From positions 156,732,875 through 156,796,874 of the forward strand of contig CP136062.1 of the NCBI GenBank assembly GCA_032622095.1: a stretch of 64,000 bases of DNA, in the 5' to 3' direction. The translations under genes were made by a program, and so were the position numbers. Of this stretch, positions 1 through 12,732 are shown piece after piece. The notes beneath the pieces are model-generated. The model was not told the origin of the DNA, did no database searches, and was given only the letters and a program-made list of their open reading frames with translations. The stretch is from Siphonodentalium dalli (Eukaryota > Mollusca > Scaphopoda > Gadilida > Siphonodentaliidae). Every line of letters starts with the position of its first letter. Position 1 is the first letter of the stretch.

Positions 1-429
1 GAAACTCGACCCAAATTTACTTCGGCTAAATCGAATTATATCCAGCTATTATTTACATATACTTCTGAACACCTGATATATACATATTTTTTTATTTTGA
101 ACTATCAACGTTAGCGTTGTTAAAGTAATGAGAGCGGATCTCAAGTTACAAAGTACACATACTAATAGCGCTGTCAATGGCTACCGTTTCAAACCTGTTT
201 ACCCTGGAAGCCTATAACATTGTAGAGGTCGGTTGTGTATTATGACATCAAATTGAACATATCCATACTGCACATGGCGTCACTTTATATTGCAACCAGT
301 ATTTTCGCATACGTCTTGAATTAACGAACAGCAGAGGAATATCTGCAGGTTGCTTTCATGTTTTCATTTCAATTCAATATATTGGGACGTTTGTACATCC
401 GCAATCCGATAATTGACTAAGAGATGATT

Positions 430-1000
430 ATAATTTTGCGTAGAAGTACAATTTAGTTTTATCTTATCGAATATGCCATTTCATTTTATGGCATTGTCTG
501 ATTTATTTGATTTATATTCGTGAATAATCCTGTGTCTTTCATTTGTTCTTGGCTGACTCGCGATAGCTATTCACGTGATTAGATTCATATATCTGTATGT
601 GGCTCATGTTTTCGTTTTTACATTGTGTATCATGGTTTTGCATGCTTCCATATCTACTGGTTAATTTATTTTGGCTTTTATGTGTTAATTTCATTTCATT
701 CGAGTCTTTGGTAACGTACATAAATTGCCCAAAACCCGATATTTGGCCAAGCGATTATTCAACTTTTGCATAGAAGTAAACTTTATTTTTTGAAAATATC
801 ATTTTATCATGACATTCACTGATTTGTATGATTGTTATTCATGCGCTCTGAATAATCCTGTCACTTCCAATTGTTGATTCGTGATCTTGAATCACGTGAT
901 CATATTCATATATTTGGCGATTGCTCAAGCCGATGTTCTATGTTTTCACGTTTACTACACATAGCGATTACGCAGACCAATGTTCTACATGTACGTTGTA
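430..1000. repeat. Diverged local tandem duplication in the left end
   Basis: The stretch around 430-650 is repeated about 330 bp later at 765-1000. Shared landmarks include GTAGAAGTA / ATAGAAGTA, GAATAATCCTGT, TTCACGTGAT or ATCACGTGAT followed by ATTCATATAT, and CATGTTTTCG / TATGTTTTCACG. The same pair occurs in copy 2 (39470-40040). The rest of 1-1465 holds no recognisable gene. The 71-codon frame at 871-1086 is kept in copy 2 but has no domain. Confidence 0.6.
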
Positions 1001-1465
1001 ATGTTTATTACATTATGTTGATTGTGTTCATGGTATACATTGTCCCGAATGTCCTTAACCAGACACCACATGTAAGCGAAAAATAAATTTGTCGGATCGG
1101 AATAATGGACTTTGTCTCACTTACTCCCTATGCATGGAAATTGCTTTAATGGGCATCAAACCAGTTACATTACATAACTACGGTCTTTACTTATTGTATA
1201 CAAATTAATAGAAGTTCAGTAAAAATAACTATAATTTGATTAAGTCTCTTTAATCCGTTTTATCGAAGAAAATATATCGTCAAATGTATAGCGTATTGGG
1301 GTACTATTACTTGTACAACCACTTATCTCATATCTCCTAGATTCGTTTCGTTTGCAACTGATGGTAAATTGTGTTCTTAGTATTTGGTTGAAAGGTAACT
1401 GATATGTATACTGTTGATACGCGCGGTTCCAGCTGGAATATACGCACCCCTGATCAAGACTTTAT

Positions 1466-1947
1466 GGTCCTGCTAATGTGATGTGATGCTGGTGGTCTCT
1501 GTTGAATTGCTATAACGCGATTGGGACGAACTGATGCTGTTAAGACAAAGTACCGTTATTTTTCAAATGTTGTCATTTTCTGGGTATATGGCTAATACGA
1601 GCGGTTTGGAATAAAACCAGTGCATGTTTGGAACATAACAAAACATAGACATTTCGAACAAATATAATAATGGCTGCTCTGGTGTTTGCAAAACTATGTG
1701 AATTGCCATCTTTCTATAGTCGATTTGCCACAACTAACACAACCAATATAAACATATCTCGCAATATATATATGTGTTGGAATGTTTGATACACACAATG
1801 GCTTTTCATATTGCAGATTTTCCGAACGCCGCACAAATGACAATTTCAGAACAAATAACGTACATTTTCTTAACAGCGTAAATTTACCATGACAGCATCT
1901 TAGCAATTCAACAGGGCCCACCAGCATCGCATCACATTGGCGGGTCC
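1466..1947. mobile_element. Foldback element of about 0.5 kb, copy 1
   Basis: Left arm (about 1466-1600) and right arm (about 1815-1947) are inverted copies. AATGTGATGTGATGCTGGTGG near 1473 pairs with CCACCAGCATCGCATCACATT near 1918, and both arms share GTTGAATTGCTA and GCTGTTAAGA. The open frame at 1694-1927 on the minus strand lies within the element and shows no known domain. Likely a MITE-type DNA transposon. Confidence 0.65.
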
Positions 1948-2601
1948 AGTTGACCAGTTGTGAAACTGTAATAGGATGAAACTTTAATGGTCTGACTGTA
2001 TTTGTGTTCGAGGGTACGCCAATACATGGGATTCGTTAATCCAATAATTTATTATTGCGACAGTTCTTTAATCTTGGTGCTCGATATTCCGAGAGTTCGA
2101 TACTTAAGAATTTACAGCGACGTGGACATGAATAAAAGTCGGGCCTCATCAACATAAAATAAATGTTCCCTGAGGCATCACCACGCGCAAAAGAATCCCA
2201 CCGGTATCAAATTTAAGCACCATACACACATTTGGGAACAGACAATTAACGCACCCGTATATATAATTGCGTAAATGATACACAAATATCCAAATGTTCG
2301 TCTTTGTCGTGTCTTATACATGTATGTTACAACATGTGTGACTTATTGGTGCTCTATATAAAGATTCACGTACATGCACGTGCGTGAGCTACACATACAC
2401 GTGTAATAATTTAACGCGATGCTGGAACGGATGCCAGCTTCTGTATGTGAGGAAACTACATGATATTCTGAAAGGTAGCGCGACCTACATGTATATTTAC
2501 ATATTCGCGACTTTCGGACTATCGAATAATCGTAATATCTAACTATCTGACAAACGAACTGCCCTAATTTTTTCGTCGTTTGACAAATATACAACATTCA
2601 T

Positions 2602-3890
2602 ATTTGAGAATATGTGGGACAGTTGAAGCACAGGTCCCCAGATCAAAAATTTACCCCACCCTCAATAATACTTAATCCCATAGAAAGGTATTCAACTTGG
2701 CGGGGCCTAATTTAAAAAAAAAATTTCAGTCAAAAAACAAGTTAAAAATAGAAGAATTTGTTTTTTGTTACATAAAGGCCTCATATATACGTAGAAATTT
2801 ATTTTCTTACTCTTCAATTTCATGTATCCCGCGTAAAAAATGGTTAAAAAAAACTCCTGTTATGAGCACAGGTCTGACGGAAACCGGCTGTTGAAATCCC
2901 TCGTTCGAGATGGTGTCCGCTCAACTCGGTCAAAAAGCCGGATTTTTACACTGACTAGTGCTTCAAAAACGCCCTAACCGGTAAGTAGAATAATATAGTA
3001 TACATCATTAGAAGCGGAATCACGGCATCATATCTCTCGTATTTATTGAAAAATCAGTTTCATAAAACCGGAAGAAAATTTAAATTGTCCAAAACAAGCC
3101 ATTTTGTAAGTAAGCTGAAATGACGTAATACTAATTGGCATTGGCCCAATATAAATCAAATATATAACGAAGAAGTAATGTACATACGATCTAAATGTTT
3201 ACGAAGTTATATTCTTGTCCATGTGTATGTTTTCAAATCGGCATTCGTGTTAATTCAATCTTTATCTATTCTTTTAATTTTTTATAAATACATATTGTGT
3301 TGCATAGAACTATAAATAGTACTCACGGCAAACTCGCAAAAAATGGCTGGTTTTTTGAAAATTTTAATTTGCTTCCGAATTCATGAATCTGATTTTTTCA
3401 ATAAATACGAGAGATACGACGCCGTGATGTGGCCAGATTGGTTTGGGTGTGTCAGTAAATAATTCCGCTTCTAATGATGTATAATATATATATTGTACTT
3501 ACCGTTGAGAGTTTTTGAAGCGCAAGTCGGTGTAAAAATCCGACTCGCTGACCCAGTTTAGCGGACACCATCTAGAACGAGTGATTTTAGCAGTCGGTTT
3601 GCGCCAGACCTGTGCTCATATCCGGAGTTTTTCTGAACCAATTTTACACGGCATACTTAAAATTGAAGAGTAATAAAATATCTTTCTACCTATATACGAA
3701 GTATTTATGTTGCTAACATTATTTGTGTGTGTTTTGAACCTGTTTGTGGACTTTGAAAAAGTTATTACAAATTAGGGCCGTCCGCGTTCGATTCCTTTCT
3801 ATTATTGGAAGAATAATATTAAGTATTATAGGGGCTGGGGCATTTGTTGTTTGTTCTGGCGACCTGTGAGTTAAAGATGCCCAAATTTGA
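2602..3890. mobile_element. Long foldback element of about 1.3 kb, copy 1
   Basis: Arms at about 2602-3057 and 3388-3890 are inverted copies around a 330-bp centre. Paired landmarks are the segment AGAAGCGGAAT near 3010 and 3465, ATGAGCACAGGTCTG near 2860 and 3615, GGTGTCCGCT near 2915 and 3565, and CACAGGTCCCCAG near 2630 against CTGGCGACCTGTG near 3858. No transposase is encoded. It looks like a non-autonomous foldback or long-TIR DNA transposon. It borders the 3' side of the Helitron pseudogene. Confidence 0.75.
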
Positions 3891-4192
3891 TAAAATACAC
3901 CTAATGTGACAAAATGCACCAAATTTGACAAAAACAAAACTTTGGCAACATAAGCATGGATGCTATCATAGACGATATTGGAATGTTTGCTAGACTGACC
4001 ACAGTCAAACGTGCTAAAAAGTTGCTCTTTTGAAATTCGACATTTGGCCATCAATACTTCATAATGATGATGCAGGGTTCGTTGTGCCATTCATTTTCTT
4101 GTATACAAACTGTGCATTTGAAGGTTGTTTGCTGTCAAACCGTCAGGGCATCTTTAAGTCATCGCTAACAACGTTAGATGTGCTCACAAAAC

Positions 4193-7100
4193 CTAAGGAT
4201 ACACAATGATGCGAGTCTTTCCAGTAGGAGCGTGGACGAACAAAGTATGAGGAGTTCCAACTCTAGAATATCCTACATACAGTTGTCCATGCGAAAATTA
4301 AGACAGTTGTAAACAAACAACAAATACAGTTTGGCCTTGAGACTTATTAATTGAAATGGCAAAGCTCAATTTTTGATTTTAGTTTCTTAAACCGAAACGG
4401 AATGTCAGATGGTATGGGGGTGTGCATGGCATAAACACATATTATCCACAGCCAGGCAGAATAGTAGCCACAATGACATGCTCCAATAGCTTAGTGACCA
4501 CCAGCCGTGTTCCGTTGAAAATGTTGCGCAGACGCATGGTTTTGCTCCTGCTTTCAGCCAAATATGATGAAGAGGAAGACATGGTACCATGGCTCTAATA
4601 AATTAAATTATGTGCGATAGGTGACAACCTCTGATGAATCTGTAACAACGTCAACTGATGTGTAGGAATGAGAGCTCCCGGGCATTTCATTAACACGTTT
4701 GTTGTTGATGCTGTTCAGTCACAGACATTGGCGCAATAATTGCAAGTTTACATAGACAAGTAATGTTTTGATAGTGGTCGCGTAGGCTTGAGAACACACG
4801 TGAAACGGGGAAGGATCCACACGCCATCATCGTCTAAAACACTTTAGTTTCTCTAAGTTGTTGTAATGTTCGAGCGAACTGTGCGAAAGCTGGTTCCCAT
4901 GGAGTTGTGCTCGCAGCGATTTATGGTTACATGGTGCCGCAACGAAGAAGACTTCACGCAAGCCTTGTTCTCGTCAGCTTTCGTCCCCCTGGTAATGACT
5001 GGTAAAGTTTGCCTAAAGTCACCAGACAACATGACAGTGAGTCTCCCCATTTGTGGATTTGTATCCCGCACGTCTTTTAATGTTATGTCAATTGCCTCCA
5101 ATGCTCTGGTATGTGCCATTGTGCATTCATCCCATACAATCATGTGTCACGTTCTGAACACGTTCCGGAAGTTTTGGAAATGTTGCAAACCGGAGCATCA
5201 TTGGTGACCAAGTCCAAAGACAACTTAAAGGCAGAATGAGCTGTGGCAGCATTACCCGACGAAGCAACATGTTCGTGACGAAGTTTCCCCAGTTCCAGCA
5301 GGTGCATCGTGAAAACATATTCCTCCAGTATGAGATTGCACTCGACCGATGGTGGAATATGCTACCCTTTATTCGTGTAAAAGTTTTTTTTTCATTTTCA
5401 TTAATGTATCCGACCAAAGAATCGATGTCGTTGAATGTTTGCCGTAATATCTCGTTGTCAGAATGTTCAGCTCGGTTCAGTTTGATGCCGACCAAGCGTA
5501 TGCAGTCCTTTTCCTCGCATAGCAATAACCCTGTCTTCTATATATATTAATGCGACAATGAAGACCTCATCACTGTAGGCACTTTCCATTTCCGGGTATC
5601 TTAATTGAACCTGGTGTTTAAAATCTTCAGAAAAATCATCCCGTTATTGGTATAGTATTAAAGGATCACAAACTTCACATGTTTTGAGGATAATTGCAGA
5701 GAATTCGGAGGCTTGTTGCTGAATGCGATGCCGAAGCTTTCATTAAAGTTGCATCCCATTTGGTATCGTCTTCGAGCAGTTCGCGCTTAACGCATGCTTC
5801 TCGGTAAGTAGCGCATACGTCGCCATCCTCAATCCGGAGATCTGCAAACGAAGTTGGACAACTGACTTCACGTAGGAGTAGTCTTTAAAAAAAACATGAA
5901 TGTTGGTTGGGATGGACGGTGTGTACTCCATAAAGCAGTATCAAGTCTAATATCAGCATGATTGTCTAGAGCACCTCAGTTTCTTCAAGTTCATCTGTTG
6001 TTACACCACGTGTAGTTGGGTGGTATTGGGTTATAAAACAACGTTTGTGCAAAGGAATCTTCTTGACACAGTTGAAAGAAACCCGTCAGTATAGTATCTC
6101 ACGGTGATATTGCTGCGTTATCGGTGGGTAGAATAAACCCGCTGACCATTTTCCAACTGGACAGCAAGTTGTTGGATGGCAGGATGTCGTTCGTGGATTG
6201 GAAATCCAGATATCCTCCACAAAGCTTCATTGCTGCTTATATATCGGCCCATCTGGTATTGGGTAACTTCATCGTGGACATCTTGCTGAAGTGCATGCAT
6301 AGCAGGATCCGATGTTTTGTTGTCGCCTTCGAGCAATTCGCGCTTAACACATGTTTCTCGATAAGTAACACAGACGATGCCATCCACAGTCCGGTGATCT
6401 GCAAAAACGTGGGAGGTGGGACCCTTGACTTCATGTAGTAGTCTTAAAAGGAAACATTCATGTTGGCTGGAATGGACGGTGTATAATCTCCCTATAGCAG
6501 TGTCGTGTCTAATTAGAGCATTGTATTCTACAACAGAACCTCGTTTTCTTCTATTCCATCTGTTGTTACGCTACGTGCAATAGGATTGTACCTGGTGATA
6601 AAACAACGTTTGTGCCAAGGAATCTTCCTGACACAGTGATATTGCCTGATTTGCAGCATTATCGGCGGTAAAATAAACCCGCTGACCATTTTCCAAATGG
6701 ACAGCAAACTGTTAGATGCCATGATGTTGTTAGTGGACTAAAATTTCAAATATCCCATAAACCTTCATTGTTGTGTATATATCTGATTGCTTTTAAACCA
6801 CCGTCTCCAGGTCTCCTTCGCATGTAAGAAGGATACTCATCCTCGGCTGTTTTAGTCTCCAGAATAAACGATTCGCGGTACCGTTTCTTGCACTTATTGT
6901 CTTTCATGCACGGTGATTTGTGTTTATTGGAATTGAATGGACCGTGTACCATTATTTTGTGTCTCGACAATGTCGAAGAGCCATCTGTCTGTTGCAGGAT
7001 ATGGAAGCTCTGCCGATATGATGGTTTCAAGCTGGTTGGATTGAATTTTGGTGATGAGCCAAATCAAAATATGCGCACGCGGCAACGAATTATATGGTGG

Positions 7101-7960
7101 ACTTTTGGCACCGCACTGGTCCGGCAATTTGGGACTTTGTCATGAGGTCCATTACTTTCAGTACTAGGTGGAATGTCAGTGAGATAATGTCTGTGGACGT
7201 AAGTTTGACCAAGAAGCAGCTCACATTGTGTTTCCTTCCATTTTGAATTACATGTGATTGTTATAAGTAGATCGGATCGGTCGTAATGCCGAACAAAGGT
7301 CATGGCATGAAATGACAGGCATAAAAGTCCATACAAGAGACGGTCTTTTTATAGTTTCACCTGCCTGTGGAATTCCAAAGTGATAACCCTCTTCCCCATT
7401 CACAAACAACAGAGGATACAATAGGACATCATGCTATCTGTGTTTCGATGTTGCGTCTGAGATTATTATATCTGCATTTTAAAACAATATCCCTGGTTTC
7501 ATATACCCAACTAGTCACGATCACAGCTACTTCGTTGCATTACGGTGCATTAAAACGGCGAGCATGCTCTCCAGATTGAACATTGTCAGCATCAATGACG
7601 ACTTCTTATTCTTGTCTATGTGCACATTCCAAGGTGTACTTAGACCTTTGAACGCTATTGGTTGAATGTAGCATGTTCTGTAATTTCACAATGATATCAA
7701 ATCGTGTTCCTTGGTTTGCATTGTATCTACTCTGCGTCTGGCTCTGAGGATCTCGCACAAAGTAAAGTTGTAGATATCGAGGTTGTTCGTCAGGCAGCGG
7801 CTGGAGGGATCCGAATATGTGGTAAACCTGCCCTTGGACTTTATATATAGGCATACACCCTCCTTCCCCGTTGATATTGGGTCCTATCGATGTTATCTGA
7901 ACTGCGATATTATAGTTGAATGTTATTCAGAAAATGTTTCGATTCGGGCGTGGTGCCCAC
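4193..7960 (-). pseudogene. Helitron Rep-helicase pseudogene, copy 1
   Basis: Read on the minus strand, Helitron blocks occur in order with frame changes. They are IYKVQGQVYHIFGSLQPLPD (near 7800), TFVRHYDRSDLLITITCN (near 7270), the Rep HUH block (LPRAHILIWL, near 7080), MVHGPFN with SPCMKDNKCKKRY (near 6930), DEVTQYQMGRYISSNEALWR with ENGQRV (6120-6290), DAPAGTG (near 5300), IVWDECTMAHTRALEAID with LSGDFRQTLPVI (4990-5140), and the tail FSHGQLYV..SRVGTPHTLF ending at TAG 4193. Intact Helitron proteins have a rolling-circle HUH nuclease joined to a PIF1-like helicase of roughly 1400-2000 aa. This copy is dead: many frameshifts, HUH first His changed to Arg, Walker A reads GTGET, and there is an in-frame stop at 4442-4444. 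The Helitron termini were not found. Confidence 0.9.
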
Positions 7961-8104
7961 CAGAAGACAAATCAAAGGCTCCGGTGGTTCTAGACGCATG
8001 GTTATTCTCATCGTTCAGATATGTACCCCACATAATATATAATATAACAAAAACTGCTGTGTTGAGAGCCCCATGCTATTATAATTAAACTGTATAATTG
8101 AATA

Positions 8105-8431
8105 ATGCGCATATCGTTCTACAGAGGTACATATACGCGGTTCGTTCTAGATGAAACTTCCGAGCCGAACACTGAAACAAACGCAAAAAAATGTATTGAT
8201 GTCAATTTTGCCCCCATTTGTGGCCAAATTATCCACCACATAATTAATTATGTTGTGCATCAGCGACACTTTTTAGAAACGTTCGTCTTATCTATTATGG
8301 TCTTAATCCAATTAACCGACACCAATTCCCGTTCAGTATATCATGTAGACGTCTACATATCAGTTTCTATGAAAATCGTTGAATTAGTTTTATCAATTGT
8401 GTTGCTCCTCGTCCGTGATATCAATTCCTGA
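8105..8431 (+). CDS. Hypothetical 108-aa frame, copy 1
   Basis: The frame starts MRISFYRGTYTRF and ends LVRDINS. The C-terminal third is hydrophobic, with an amphipathic look. The copy 2 protein (48380-48706) is identical, and the two base changes seen between them (CAC/CAT and TTC/TTT) are synonymous. No family is recognised. Base composition resembles the surrounding noncoding DNA, so it may be a chance frame in a well-preserved stretch. Confidence 0.15.
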   Translation: MRISFYRGTYTRFVLDETSEPNTETNAKKCIDVNFAPICGQIIHHIINYVVHQRHFLETFVLSIMVLIQLTDTNSRSVYHVDVYISVSMKIVELVLSIVLLLVRDINS

Positions 8432-9341
8432 CCCAAAATGGAAGCCATCCGGAACATTTATGCTACGTCATTAGTGTTCGTATAGCACATATATCTACAT
8501 ATACGTTTGGGGACATCCAGGATACAAATGTTTTGTCAATCTTGGTGGTTCGCCCCATCATTGACTTCGGCGGTGGAACTTTTGCAACTTTAAATCATAC
8601 CTTAAATTCCATGTACAATGGACATGACTATATATAGGTTTGGTGGAAATCTAAATTGACATCAGCAAAGCGTGTATCATGTTTGAGCTCTTTCACTGAT
8701 GCATAACTGTGACATCGACTTTCTTATCCTTAAACCAAACCATTAGACTCCCTATAATCGATTACAGAATATTTTTTTTATAAATGTGTGGTCTGTGTCA
8801 TTTGGGGACCTTTAAAATACACCATTAATGCCACTATGATGGAGCTGGCTAACGACTCGTCAACTTAGCATTTCAATAACCCCCAAGGCAAGTATGCAAG
8901 GATGACTAGCATTTAATGTCCACAAATTTGAAGGACAGCGAACGAAAGAAATGATTTATTCCACCGAGCCCGTTTCTTATACCATTGAATTGTATGATAA
9001 ATGTGTTTTGGGAGGTCTATTTTACTTTAAACAGTTAACCATATATACCGCGTTCATATATCTAATTGTGGTATCTTAATAACAGGGTCGTTTGATTCTA
9101 TATTTTATGGAAATACTAATAATGCAACACGTTCGAAAGAGATTCATAGAATTGTGGGTTGTTGTTGCTGCTGAAAATGTTCATGGGGAGTGATAGACCA
9201 TCAGTAATGATAACGATATGGTACAAGTCTGAGTTAAGAATAAGATTGGAATGGGCTTAGAGTAGTCATATCGGTTATCACAGGTAGAGTTTATAGTTTT
9301 GTTTAGAATGAGCTGTTCGTATTTTTGAATGACTCGGTGTA

Positions 9342-9381
9342 CTCGCACCAACGGGCTGAAGGCCGTTGGTACTTGCGCGAG
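9342..9381. repeat. Imperfect hairpin ACCAACGG/CCGTTGGT
   Basis: ACCAACGG (9347-9354) pairs with CCGTTGGT (9363-9370), with an outer CTCGC/GCGAG pair. The same structure is at 49605-49644 in copy 2. It could be a transposon terminal hairpin, but no element boundary is visible. Confidence 0.45.
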
Positions 9382-10773
9382 TTATTGCTATATATCCATT
9401 GCTCTTGTTAGTCTGACAACATTGGATCATTCAACGTGGCAATTTACAAACTTAGTTGGCGAAATGCTTTGTCCTAGATATGTATATATGTACTTCTGCA
9501 ACTTTGTACAGTGGGTTCGGGTGTTATATCAGGGGATCCACAAAGACACTTGTGGGTTGTCAAGTTGCAGGTATCATTTAATGACTGGAGAGGCGAATTC
9601 CTTTCGGATGTCGCTGATCATGAGGTAATGGTCGTTGTCCTCTATGTGTCCATATAATCAGTACGGGTGGTTGTCGGCGATGAAATGTGTGTATGTGTGA
9701 TCATTTAAATCACTACAGTTGAGTCTGGGCGGGTGTGGTTAATATGTGTTTGCCTGGTATTAGCTTCATAATAATGTTGGTTAACTCCCTGGTCCCCATT
9801 TAGGAACTCTGTAAATTATGCCAGGGATGCATAACTTGTTTCGTTGTGGTCGATATTATTCCATAGGTCTATTGTTGAGGGAATTGAAGGCAGCGGAGCC
9901 GAACGTCGAGGCTTGGGGAAATTGGCCTGTCGGGTCTAAACATTTGTTATTTGAAAGCTTGTTGGGGTATCAGAGGCTTGCCGGACATCATTTTGTTCCC
10001 ACCCGGTTTCCTTGTCATCGGAGAAACTTTGAGCCTTCGCAGCAACGTGAACTATCGATCTTTTCCAAGAGGGTGGTATTTGCAATTGATCTGGGGGGAA
10101 TAGTTTGGTTAGGGATCTTCTTCCTGGATTATATGGTACGGTCGTTGTTTGGAGTATTCATGAGGTTATTCACTTTCTCATAAATTAATTTTTTTATGAA
10201 GTGTCGGCTCGTTTGCCTACATTGGTGCTCGGCGTAATCAATCATGTATTGTTTGTCATTTTTGTTTGCTGATGTTTGGTATTCTTCTTAATAGTTTTGT
10301 GTGCATGGGTTTCACGTTGTTCATCTCTACTTTGAGGTGATTTGCGCACTCTGTAGTAGATTGCATAGCTGATTTAAAGAAAACCTTATGAATGCATAGA
10401 TGTATTGACAGCCATAGTTTGTACGTTTCGGATGCCATAGCATATTGTTTGTGTCGCCGGCGTCATCCCGGATTTGTAAACATCTGGCCACTTCCATAGC
10501 CGTCGATCGCACATGAGTAGTAGGTCCTCGGTCGATCGAGATTTGGGAGGCCGTCTGACCAAGTCAAGTGACGAAATGTCCTTTCTTTTTGTTGTAATTG
10601 AACTGTATATCATATTATTACTCATTTTACCTTGTGGGTCTGCAGTTGTATTCCGTTTTCCCGGATACTTAGTTTATATACTGTCTATTGCACGGAAGCG
10701 AGGAATATCGTCCAGAGAACTACGATGTTAGGTATCAGTAAACTTTGGCGGATGGTCAATCTTTCGTTTTTTT

Positions 10774-12395
10774 AGTTGCCAAATGAAAATAAAAGCAGAT
10801 GATCGACAACTATCCCAGCAGACACCTCGGACTACCCATCGAATTATGGTCGGGCCAAAGACTTGTACATAGCCGGAGCGGTGACCCGTTAGTCATTGCT
10901 TATACCAGCCTCTTGGTACATCACCACAATGAGACAGGCGTTAGCAGTACACTGTTGAAACATTTATAAGTCATGAAGACGATATTAACGGCACAACATA
11001 CATGATAAACAGCACACACAACTAGATACCAGAAAAAAAAAATAACAGGTGGCAGAAATTTAATCTGAAACACTGTGAGTGTCGTGACTAGCCGATTGAT
11101 TGAGCCGGATCAACTCAACCACCCGTATTGAAGAGATGTAGAACCAAAGAGGACCATGAGCTAAGCCATTACCACAGGTCGATGTCTCACTTGACACGGC
11201 TGCCCTAGTATTCCCAGAACTCCTGCACCACACATCAAGGGATGCACCCCTCGGCAAAAGTGGACCACTTTAGGGTAAATCTTTACGGGATTCTTAATAA
11301 GTGAACCTATTCTACCCGGGTCCATACGGGGATGATTTCTTTATTATGATCAATTGGCAGCAAGCAATACAAAAATAGTGGTATATGTGGAGACAAATAA
11401 GTGTTGATAGAGATCACATGGTGAATATCCATGCACTCCCAATGGCGATTCCTCAATAAATCACCCGAATAGCCTAAAGTGAAATGGGTTTTGTATCAGA
11501 TGCTGAAATGCGTCTACGATTATGTTAACTTGTCGGATTGCAATAGCTGTTCAACATAATTATAACAAGGCAATTTTGAAAGTCACATGTGAAACTAAAG
11601 ACAAACTATGCATAGATGTCTGAAATATCAGAGCTCATGGAACTATGTATGATATGGACAGGAATGTCACCCCAATAGCCTCGGGTGGTATTCCGTTCTC
11701 GATCGGGCGATACACATCCGCGTTGCACTCAAGCACTAGCGACAACTGTATACTGTACTTACATATTTGCCCAAACACGTCTCGTCTTGCTCTCGTTTCC
11801 ATCGATCACACCTACGCGACTATAGATATAAAGAACCATATTCGACATTGGTATGCGACTTATGCATGATGGCATATTAACGATGTATCCATCGGCGGCA
11901 TGAATGTGGCAATAATTATTCCTCCAATACCCATCTTACAATTGGTTATACATAAGGACTTGATAAAGCATACTGAGGTGTGAGATGATAACATAAGAGA
12001 GGATAGCACAAGTCTGAGTATTTTAAGTTCTCTCCTCTAAGTTTTTCAGTCTTCTAGAACCAAGAGCGTTTGGTGGGAAGATTCCATTGCACGATATTTG
12101 AAAGTAGAAATAATTCATCACATTGCTCTTTTAAATTTTACAATTATTTTGTCCTTTAACGTACATATATAATGAACTAACTTGTGTCCCTTCTCTGGTA
12201 TGCAGTCAGCAACAACCTGCTAAACCGAGGGGTGACATTGGCATCCGGTGTATGATGTACAGCTGAAATGCGGGCATATAACTATACTTCAGTAATGCAG
12301 AATATTAACTCACCAGTACAAGGTTACAGTCCGTTACACTCTATTTCCCAGAACAAAGTACCAGTGGTGTACGCTTGAGGATGTTCTTGGGACGG
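10774..12395. repeat. Dispersed 1.6-kb repeat, first member, copy 1
   Basis: Diverged direct repeat of 18688-20142. Shared blocks begin TTAGTTGCCA, include the minus-strand frame 11060-11257 (ETSTCGNGLAHGPLW...), the segment around ATGTCACCCCAA, and the tail GTACAAGGTT. The protein-like frame is short, retained in every member and of unknown function. The repeat is a transposon-like family of unknown class. Confidence 0.7.
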
Positions 12396-12732
12396 AGACT
12401 CGTGATACGAGAATACCGATTTCTGGTTTCGCAGTAACGACACAGGTTATTTCTTTGATTGTTCATCATTCGCACGTTAGGTTGATTTTACAACTATTTA
12501 TTTATATTATTCTCACATTGTTTGATATCACACTGCCGTTATGGTACATTCATACGCTTGCAATATTGCACTGAAAACTGCAGAAATGCCAGCTGTAAAA
12601 TAGCCAAAACGGATTTTTGTGACAGTTGTCAACCAATAAGCTTTAACAATGATCATGTAGAACTGCGATTTTTTGCATGATTGCTGATTGATTGGTTTGG
12701 GTTTAAGGTCACTTTCAGCAGCCAAGACCATA

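Larger units (their letters stand above)
8000..10770. other. Unassigned stretch with conserved but unrecognised frames
   Basis: No domain recognised. Two + frames persist in both copies: 8105-8431 (108 codons; 48380-48706 in copy 2) and 9818-10183 (121 codons; 50080-50445). Minus-strand frames between 9900 and 10620 are interrupted. The region could contain the Helitron 5' end or the remains of another element. A hairpin-forming sequence lies at 9342-9381. Copy 2 counterpart: about 48270-51030. Confidence 0.4.

Noticed and set aside
3719-4090. 123-codon minus frame as the C-terminus of the Helitron protein
   Set aside because: The Helitron frame already ends at 4193 with the expected tail, and much of this frame lies in the foldback arm.
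4866-5207. Plus-strand frames over the Helitron region (also 5236-5550, 6124-6438, 6888-7145, 7783-8088)
   Set aside because: They mirror the minus-strand Helitron coding sequence, which has recognisable conserved blocks.
9818-10183. 121-codon plus frame as a real gene
   Set aside because: It is kept in both copies but has non-synonymous changes near its end, no recognised domain and no splice or promoter context. Left as unassigned.
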